DNA from: G963923945 sp965199175
Lineage (GTDB): Bacteria; Pseudomonadota; Alphaproteobacteria; G963923945
Assembly (NCBI GenBank): GCA_965199175.1
Contig: OZ240684.1
Coordinates: forward strand, 248,001-312,000
Length of the DNA: 64,000 bases
Reading direction: 5' to 3'
Shown here: positions 58,593 to 64,000 of the stretch, one piece after another
Position numbering within the stretch: the first letter of the stretch is position 1
Layout: each line of letters starts with the position of its first letter
Program-made: the position numbers and the translations under genes
The notes under the pieces: generated by a model
The model's input: only the letters and a program-made list of their open reading frames with translations
Told to the model about the DNA's origin: nothing
Database searches by the model: none

Positions 58593-60698
58593 CTATTCAT
58601 TTTCCGGGGTATTTGTTGCCAGAAACAGCAACTTTTCCTTTGTTTCCTTATCTTTGAACCTGAAGGCCCATCTGTTTTCCATAAAGTCCAGTAATCTCAG
58701 GCCACGTTCTTTGATCTTATCGGGTGTCCAGTCCGGGTTTTGCGCGACTTCGATTTCACAGTGGGATCCATCAGAATATCCATTCCTGATCTTGTCTCCG
58801 GCATCATTCAGCTTTGGCCGCTTCTTGTCATCAAAGTCATCATTCTGAAGTGACGCATTGATGGACATCGACAGCAAGAGCAAATTGCCAATAGAGCCAC
58901 TGTATAAATGATAGTCTTTTTCTTCTATGCCGGAGAATGATTGTCGCCAGTTTCCCCCGGGTGTTTGCGGGAAAATATGCTCGATCGAAACCGTGTCTCT
59001 TGAGGTTTTCAGCAGATCTTCCCATGAGACCTTTTTCTGTCTGCTTTGTGACAGAAGCCGGAGTTCATACTCATAGAGAAAATAACGCAACCCATTCCAG
59101 CCATAGTATCCGTCTTTGTCGCCATTATTGAAGTGTTTGTATAGGTAATCATAAAAATATTTCGATTTGAGCGTTCCATCATCATGGAAACAGTAAGCCT
59201 CTGTAGCGGTATCCAGCTGAGTTTTGATCTGTGCTATCGTGATCTCTTTTTTATCGAAATTTCGCGATGCTTTGTAAAATTCGCTATCCCCGTAATTGCT
59301 ATTGAATTGGCTCAAACGGAATGCGATGAAAATAAAGCGTTCGACATGATTGAAAAAGTCTATTCGTTCTGATGTGTCTTTTTCATTTTTGAGTACGGAC
59401 ATGACAAGTGGTCGAAAATAGCCCATGCCTATCCGGTTTAAACGGTCTAAAGCATTTTGTTCCTGGTCTGATAAATTGGTCGCCAAATATGGATAATGGG
59501 AGTTGAACCAATGTCGTACCGACTCCTTAAGACTGTTCACATAGTCTTTAATCTCAGTTGGTTCCAGGAGTGCTTTGGTTTCTGAGATTGTTTCCTCTGC
59601 CTCTGCGTTTTCATTATCCGTTTCATCAATTTCAAAATCTGTGGATTGTTCTTCGGGGAATTCCGGACTGACCTCACGCTTTGTCTTTTTATGGACTTTT
59701 CGTGGTGAAAACTGCTCATTGAGTAAGAATTGAATATAGTCTTTCCCTTGTTTGCGCGAATATTGGAAATACATGATCCAATGAGCTTTAAGGAATTCGT
59801 CATCATTGAGGGGACATTTATCATGACGGCCCAGTTGGTAATAAACCTCCTTCCATGCTTCATTGATCGCATCACGAAGGCTTTTGCGCTCTGCGGTATC
59901 CAGCTCATCCTCTGTGTACAGTGTTGTCAGGTAAATCATGCGATTTTTGAGAAGCTCTAAGTCAGAAAGCGGTTTCCCGCGATTATTCATCGTCTCAAAC
60001 GCTACAAAGACATCAAATTCATCCTTGATCACATATTGATTGAACAAGAAGCGCTTTGTGAGTTTTTTGTAAATTTCCTTCAAGCCAGCATGGCCTGATT
60101 CTGCATGAAGTTCTTTTAGTTTTTTATAGAAATAGAGTTTCGCATTGCGTAGGTTGAGAGTATAGAAGGTCTCTTTGATCGAAGGTGCGCCACCTTCGTT
60201 AAAAATTGTATGGCGAAGATATTCGTCGCTTGGATTGTCAACTGTATAGCCAAATTTGTAGGTTCGATATTGATCGCCAGTCGGCTTTGTTTTGAATAAA
60301 TACCGGTTTATGACGGCTTCCAGGCTGAGGCTGTCGGTAATGTAAATTTCCTGCTCCTCTTTCCCGGCATTTTCATCAAGCTCTTTCATACAATCAATGA
60401 AGGCTTGCAGAAACACCACAAAGGTGGTCAGACGCTGTTGCCCATCAATGACATGGTACAGCGTGTAAGAATGGTCTTCGATCAGCCAGTATTCATTGTC
60501 AGCTTCCCTGATTTCTTTTGAGGAAACTTGCTTGAGCGTCAAAACACCCGTGTAGTGAGAACGCCCGGCAGATAGATTGGTAAGGTCTTCCCAAAAATCT
60601 TTGAGCTGACTTGTTTGCCATGCATAGCCACGTTGATAGTCAGGTATTCTGAATATTTTCTCTTTAAACAGGCTATCGAGTGTCTTTGGCTCATCCAT
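58593..60698 (-). CDS. DUF262/DUF1524 protein, GmrSD-like type IV restriction candidate
   Basis: The 701-residue protein fuses a ParB-like DUF262 N-domain to a DUF1524 HNH-nuclease C-domain. DUF262 motifs: IPDYQRGYAW (about 18-27), YHVIDGQQRLTTF (about 82-94) and FVAFETMNNRGKPLSDLELLKNRM. The HNH motif is SIEHIFPQTPGG near residue 575. A very acidic insertion (about 360-385) separates them. In GmrSD these activities cleave glucosylated hydroxymethylcytosine DNA using NTP. No methyltransferase is nearby. The gene is visibly A/T-richer than its neighbours and lies close to a tRNA gene, consistent with horizontal acquisition. Confidence 0.88.
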   Translation of the reverse strand: MDEPKTLDSLFKEKIFRIPDYQRGYAWQTSQLKDFWEDLTNLSAGRSHYTGVLTLKQVSSKEIREADNEYWLIEDHSYTLYHVIDGQQRLTTFVVFLQAFIDCMKELDENAGKEEQEIYITDSLSLEAVINRYLFKTKPTGDQYRTYKFGYTVDNPSDEYLRHTIFNEGGAPSIKETFYTLNLRNAKLYFYKKLKELHAESGHAGLKEIYKKLTKRFLFNQYVIKDEFDVFVAFETMNNRGKPLSDLELLKNRMIYLTTLYTEDELDTAERKSLRDAINEAWKEVYYQLGRHDKCPLNDDEFLKAHWIMYFQYSRKQGKDYIQFLLNEQFSPRKVHKKTKREVSPEFPEEQSTDFEIDETDNENAEAEETISETKALLEPTEIKDYVNSLKESVRHWFNSHYPYLATNLSDQEQNALDRLNRIGMGYFRPLVMSVLKNEKDTSERIDFFNHVERFIFIAFRLSQFNSNYGDSEFYKASRNFDKKEITIAQIKTQLDTATEAYCFHDDGTLKSKYFYDYLYKHFNNGDKDGYYGWNGLRYFLYEYELRLLSQSRQKKVSWEDLLKTSRDTVSIEHIFPQTPGGNWRQSFSGIEEKDYHLYSGSIGNLLLLSMSINASLQNDDFDDKKRPKLNDAGDKIRNGYSDGSHCEIEVAQNPDWTPDKIKERGLRLLDFMENRWAFRFKDKETKEKLLFLATNTPENE

Positions 60699-61467
60699 GC
60701 TGACCCCTCATCAATTCAAATTCTGTCATTTTGTATATTCATCCAGCCACCAGAATGTGTTGACCCGTTTCATCTGTTCTACTATCCGGCATGGTAGTGC
60801 GTTTTGATGATCGCGCCTTTTTGATACTTTTTATTCTGACCAGCATTGTAACCAAAATTATGACCAGCCGTTATGCTTTGGCGGGATTGTGACATGCCCC
60901 CAACCGGCAAGATCAACGCCGTGCAGCTTCAAGCTGGGCTCAGCAGTGCTTTTTGTCCGGCTTGATCAATAAACAGATGGTCGGGCTGGCCATCACAATG
61001 CCGACTGGCAAAATTCCACACAGTTCCGGTGAATAAATCAGCACCAGGATTCATAGTGTCGGTCCTGGTTTCAGAATCGATGAGTGCCTCATCAAAGAAG
61101 GTTTTGTCATTGTTGACACTGGCTTTTTGGGAGCCTCTGTGCGGGGATCATGCCGGAGCTTGTTTGGCTTGTATATATCCTTGCCGGGACATCACATAGC
61201 GACCTTTTAACGCATGATTGTATTCAGGATTTGATGCCTGGTGTGGAAAGCCTGACTTTTCCTTTTTGTTTAGCGAGGAGATTTTGATGAAAGCGTTTCT
61301 GCGTGTCATCGGCCAGATTTAAAATTGCGCACTGACACCGGTGATGGTGTTATCCATCAATGAAGATCATGATGGTATGGGGAATAATCGTCACCTTAAA
61401 ACTGACTTTTTTGTGATGTTGCGCTGTAAGTTTTAAAAAATTATTTACGTATTAACAATTCATTTGG
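60699..61467. other. Degenerate region between the DUF262 gene and tRNA-Ser
   Basis: No gene is recognised. Two small frames have good ribosome-binding sites. One is 41 codons on the minus strand from 61054 to 60929 (begins MNPGADLFTGTVWNFASRH), preceded by AGGA. The other is 11 codons on the plus strand at 61287-61322 (MKAFLRVIGQI), after GAGGAG; its frame stays open for 37 codons beyond its stop. They may be remnants of decayed genes. Confidence 0.4.
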
Positions 61468-61557
61468 TGGCGGTGGGGGTGGGATTCGAACCCACGGTAC
61501 CCTTGCGGGTACAACGGTTTTCGAAACCGCCCCGTTCGGCCACTCCGGCACCCCACC
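61468..61557 (-). tRNA. tRNA-Ser(CGA)
   Basis: Minus-strand class II tRNA, 90 bases including an encoded CCA. The acceptor stem GGTGGGG pairs with CCCCACC, with discriminator G at 61471 and CCA at 61468-61470. The anticodon stem-loop GCGGT-TTCGAAA-ACCGT gives anticodon CGA (reads UCG). The long variable arm GTACCC-GCAA-GGGTAC is typical of tRNA-Ser, and the T arm has GTGGG-TTCGAAT-CCCAC. Confidence 0.95.
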
Positions 61558-62217
61558 TTGTTGGTAACGTATTGATTCTGGATAATTGTTTCAAGAAAAT
61601 CTCTTTATAATGTGCTGGTTTATATTTGGTTTCTTTGTCCGGGTTCATGCATGTGATGTTTATTACTAGTCGCTATTTTTGGTGACCAAAATGATCATTG
61701 GCGATACCAGACCTGATTGGACCATTGATGACCCCGGCCACCGATCGTGCCGATGTTTTTTTATTTTTTAAGGCATTGACTCCCGTTTTTGAGGACATGT
61801 TGATACAGTTTACAATCTTTTTGATCCATTCTTTCAATCTGTTTTCTGATTTTAGGTGAAACCATATCACCAATTTTTTCCTTTGCTTCCACATGATGCC
61901 ATCATGCTGATTGATTGAATTTTTTACCAGGGCCAAAAGTCACTTTATTTCTCTCGTGATCCCTTTTCCTTTATTGGTGCAATACCGGTAACATGCCTCA
62001 GCTATGTCGGACAACTTACTGAAAAACCCATGAGCAGATCAATCAAATCCCGGTCGATGGCATCGTATCATTATAGCAAAAGAATGTGTCTGTTTGTCTG
62101 ATTACGTTATTCTGTTTCGATTTACGTTATTCTATCTCGATGGGTTCGGCTGTGATAAGTTCTTCTATGTCCGATCCGGCATTGATTGTTGGTTTTTAGG
62201 AATCTGTCTTTGTGATT
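61558..62217. other. Spacer upstream of tRNA-Ser, no gene recognised
   Basis: About 660 bases. A minus-strand frame at 61673-61936 (87 codons, no ATG at its start) is Lys/Ile/Asn-rich and lacks recognisable domains; sequence upstream of it also reads in another frame, so it may be a decayed gene. A 19-20 bp duplication (acgttattctgtttcg type, 62101-62139) is present. The promoter of the tRNA gene should lie just above 61557 but is not evident. Confidence 0.4.
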
Positions 62218-63165
62218 TTATTCCTTTGAGGGTGGGGTATTTTTCTCCTGCATATGATTGCGTAAAGAGTTTTTTAAGATGGCCAGCCTGTCCATTGTAT
62301 GCTGTTTGCCATCCATGAAAATATGACCGAAATGATGATTGATGATGGCAGATCCACCACATTGTTCAATAGCAGCTGCCAGATGCACTCCGCTCTTCCC
62401 AATGACTGAATCGTGTCCACCGGCAATGGCTTGCCATTGTGGGCATGATTCGGGAAGATTATTTACCGGGTCGAAACGACCAGGACAAAAAAGCACAAAA
62501 GGGATATGATCAGGAACCGAATCAAGGATCACCCCATCATAAGGCAGAGCATGGCGATTGAGCATGGAAGAAAAAACGATACCGCCGAAGGATAAACCAT
62601 AGAAAAAGCGGTATTGGTATCGCGGGTCATTGTTCAGACGGGTTGCAGCTCTCACCATATCCGAGAGAATGCCGGTCAGGGTTGTTTCCCCTTCGGAGTG
62701 TTTGAATCCCCGGTAATTGTAAATGAAAATATCCAAATCCAGATCACGCAGGCCAGAGAAAGCCGGATAAACTTCCTCAGCCAACATGGAGGTTCCCAAA
62801 CTGATGAGGAGATATCCACGTGGTTTTTCAGCCCGCCACACCAGCCCCCGGATGGTATGTCCGTCCAGGGAGAGGAATGAATCTTCCTCCAGGCCCGGCA
62901 GAGAAAAATCAGCCTGTGCTTGCGGGTTGGCAATCGCGGCTTTATAGAGAGTGACAAAAGGTTTTTCGAACCAGCAAACGTTTTGATCCAACTCTATGCT
63001 GGTGTCCTGTATAGAGTCGGTTTTGATCTGTTCAGGCGGGTGGACTTGTCCGCCCGGATCCTGAGCCATCAATGGAGTGATCAACCCGCAGAGTATAAGT
63101 ATCAGACCAATCCCCCGGAATGTGATGGCTGGGTGTCGATGCTGAGGGTGACGATACAAGATCAC
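62218..63165 (-). CDS. Secreted alpha/beta-hydrolase-fold protein
   Basis: The 315-residue protein has a signal peptide (ITFRGIGLILILCGLITPLMA). Hydrolase-fold features: GYLLISLGTSMLAEEVYP near the oxyanion region, IYNYRGFKHSEGE, nucleophile elbow YGLSFGG (GxSxG), an Asp in ILDSVPDHIP or later, and a likely catalytic His in INHHFGHIFMDGKQHT. The start is GTG 63165, because the frame has a stop just upstream and an AGGAA lies about 12 bases before it. Substrate unknown; two Cys pairs would fit a periplasmic location. Confidence 0.75.
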   Translation of the reverse strand: MILYRHPQHRHPAITFRGIGLILILCGLITPLMAQDPGGQVHPPEQIKTDSIQDTSIELDQNVCWFEKPFVTLYKAAIANPQAQADFSLPGLEEDSFLSLDGHTIRGLVWRAEKPRGYLLISLGTSMLAEEVYPAFSGLRDLDLDIFIYNYRGFKHSEGETTLTGILSDMVRAATRLNNDPRYQYRFFYGLSFGGIVFSSMLNRHALPYDGVILDSVPDHIPFVLFCPGRFDPVNNLPESCPQWQAIAGGHDSVIGKSGVHLAAAIEQCGGSAIINHHFGHIFMDGKQHTMDRLAILKNSLRNHMQEKNTPPSKE

Positions 63166-63279
63166 GGGTCATTCATTTCCTGTATATGGAACCAGGCAGC
63201 GGACAATTTTTGCATTTTGTATAACGTTTTTGCGCTTCTTTCCGGTTTTTATCCGGGGCTTATGGGATCGAATGTCACT

Positions 63280-64000
63280 TTATTGATTGTCTCCGGGATG
63301 GCGGGCAACACGGATAATGGTCCGGCCGGTTATTTTGCCTGCCAGGATATCCCGGCCCAGCTGAGGAATATCTTCTAAGGTGACTTCGGTTGTCATGGTC
63401 TCCAGAACCGAGGGGGTGAGATCCCTGGCCAGGCGCTTCCAGGCCAGACGCCGCCGCTCAATCGGCAACATGGTGGCGTCAATTCCTATGAGGCTGACTC
63501 CACGAATGATAAAAGGCATCACGGTTGTATTGAGGGTGGCTCCACCGACCAGGCCGGTGGAGGCAACCGCTCCTGCCTCACGGGTTTCGGCCAGGACCCG
63601 GGCCAATGTGTCGCCTCCAACAGCATCAATCGCGCCGGCCCAAAGTCGTGAGAGCAAAGGTTTTTCCGGCGGGTCGGTGAATCGCTGGCGGTCAATCAAT
63701 TCTTTGGCTCCCAGCATAGTGAGGTAATTGGCTGTTTCGGTATTTCCTTTACCGGTTGAGGCTGTAACCTGATAGCCGAGTTTTGCCAGAATCGAGACGG
63801 CAACTGATCCCACGCCGCCGGATGCTCCGGTGACGATGATGGGTCCTGTGTCTGGATTGAGGTGATTTTCTTCCAGTCGAATGACTGCTTCCATTGCTGT
63901 GAGGCCGGCGGTGCCAATGATCATGGTATCGCGCGCCGTCAATCCTTCAGGGACACCAACCAGCCAATCGCTGCGTAAACGTACAATTTCGGCATAGCCA
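63280..64000 (-). CDS. YhdH/AcuI-type quinone oxidoreductase (partial)
   Basis: C-terminal part of a medium-chain dehydrogenase; the gene continues beyond the right edge. The visible 239 residues start in GYAEIVRLRSDWLVGVPEGL and include MIIGTAGLTAMEAV, the nucleotide-binding GASGGVGSVAVSILAKLGY, and ASTGLVGGATLNTTVMPFIIRGVSLIGID. These fit the YhdH/YhfP (acrylyl-CoA reductase AcuI-like) branch, which reduces acryloyl-CoA with NADPH. The active-site Tyr/Arg region is outside the window, so substrate is not confirmed. Confidence 0.88.
   Translation of the reverse strand, partial: GYAEIVRLRSDWLVGVPEGLTARDTMIIGTAGLTAMEAVIRLEENHLNPDTGPIIVTGASGGVGSVAVSILAKLGYQVTASTGKGNTETANYLTMLGAKELIDRQRFTDPPEKPLLSRLWAGAIDAVGGDTLARVLAETREAGAVASTGLVGGATLNTTVMPFIIRGVSLIGIDATMLPIERRRLAWKRLARDLTPSVLETMTTEVTLEDIPQLGRDILAGKITGRTIIRVARHPGDNQ

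Noticed and set aside
61673..61936. Transposase remnant
   Set aside because: Lys-rich frame without catalytic motif, terminal inverted repeats or target duplication; left as unassigned.

Overview
The window reads as a chromosomal segment of an alphaproteobacterium, probably a Rhodospirillales-like, aerobic to microaerobic Gram-negative. The evidence is a complete system I cytochrome c maturation operon (ccmABCDEFGHI), an RpoH-type sigma factor, a DUF3035 lipoprotein beside lspA and a pair of M16 peptidases, a CIO-type cytochrome bd oxidase and several outer-membrane beta-barrel genes. I did not assign a genus. No insertion sequence, prophage or CRISPR array was recognised.

Layout. 1-6920 (+): ccmA to ccmI, almost all translationally coupled. 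7248-9328 (-): a YwgA-like protein and an HD-domain phosphohydrolase. 9442-11816 (-): pabC and pabB. 11949-17490 (-): MMPL/RND transporter, SDR oxidoreductase, LolA-like protein and OM barrel, probably one envelope-lipid export unit. 17656-21038 (-): type II NADH dehydrogenase fused to a cyclic-nucleotide-binding-like domain, then a RhlE-type helicase. 21398-30533: mixed genes (isochorismatase-like hydrolase, soluble chemoreceptor, secreted nuclease, sorbosone-dehydrogenase-like protein, PagL-like deacylase, HATPase-REC-SpoIIE regulator, SAM hydrolase). 30599-37811 (+): small membrane ORF with a triplicated 3' end, MaoC hydratase, ribF, ileS, lspA and two lipoproteins. 38147-44559 (+): M16 pair, pgi and mutL. 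44556-51383 (-): a seven-gene run with a Gld-type ABC transporter (ATPase, permease, GldG, DUF4340), then a glutamine amidotransferase, a pseudouridine synthase and rsmD. 51771-55559: rpoH, a FecR-domain protein and a UPF0104 membrane protein. 55717-58393 (+): cydA, cydB and a 47-residue DUF2474-like protein beyond a terminator. 58593-64000 (-): a GmrSD-like DUF262/DUF1524 protein, degenerate sequence, tRNA-Ser(CGA), an alpha/beta hydrolase and a truncated YhdH/AcuI-type reductase.

How the genes work together. The Ccm proteins supply c-type cytochromes, and Ndh-2 and the bd oxidase add non-proton-pumping entry and exit points to the respiratory chain. LspA sits beside two lipoproteins. The MMPL, SDR, LolA-like and barrel genes look like an inner-to-outer membrane lipid path. 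HD/YwgA and the DUF262 protein are the best candidates for nucleotide-pool or defence functions.

The most pervasive unexplained feature is that nearly every spacer above about 100 bp carries its own 12-22 bp tandem repeat array, each with a different unit. A few arrays reach into coding sequence (rpoH N-terminus, HD protein), and one 71-bp array triplicates the end of a small gene.
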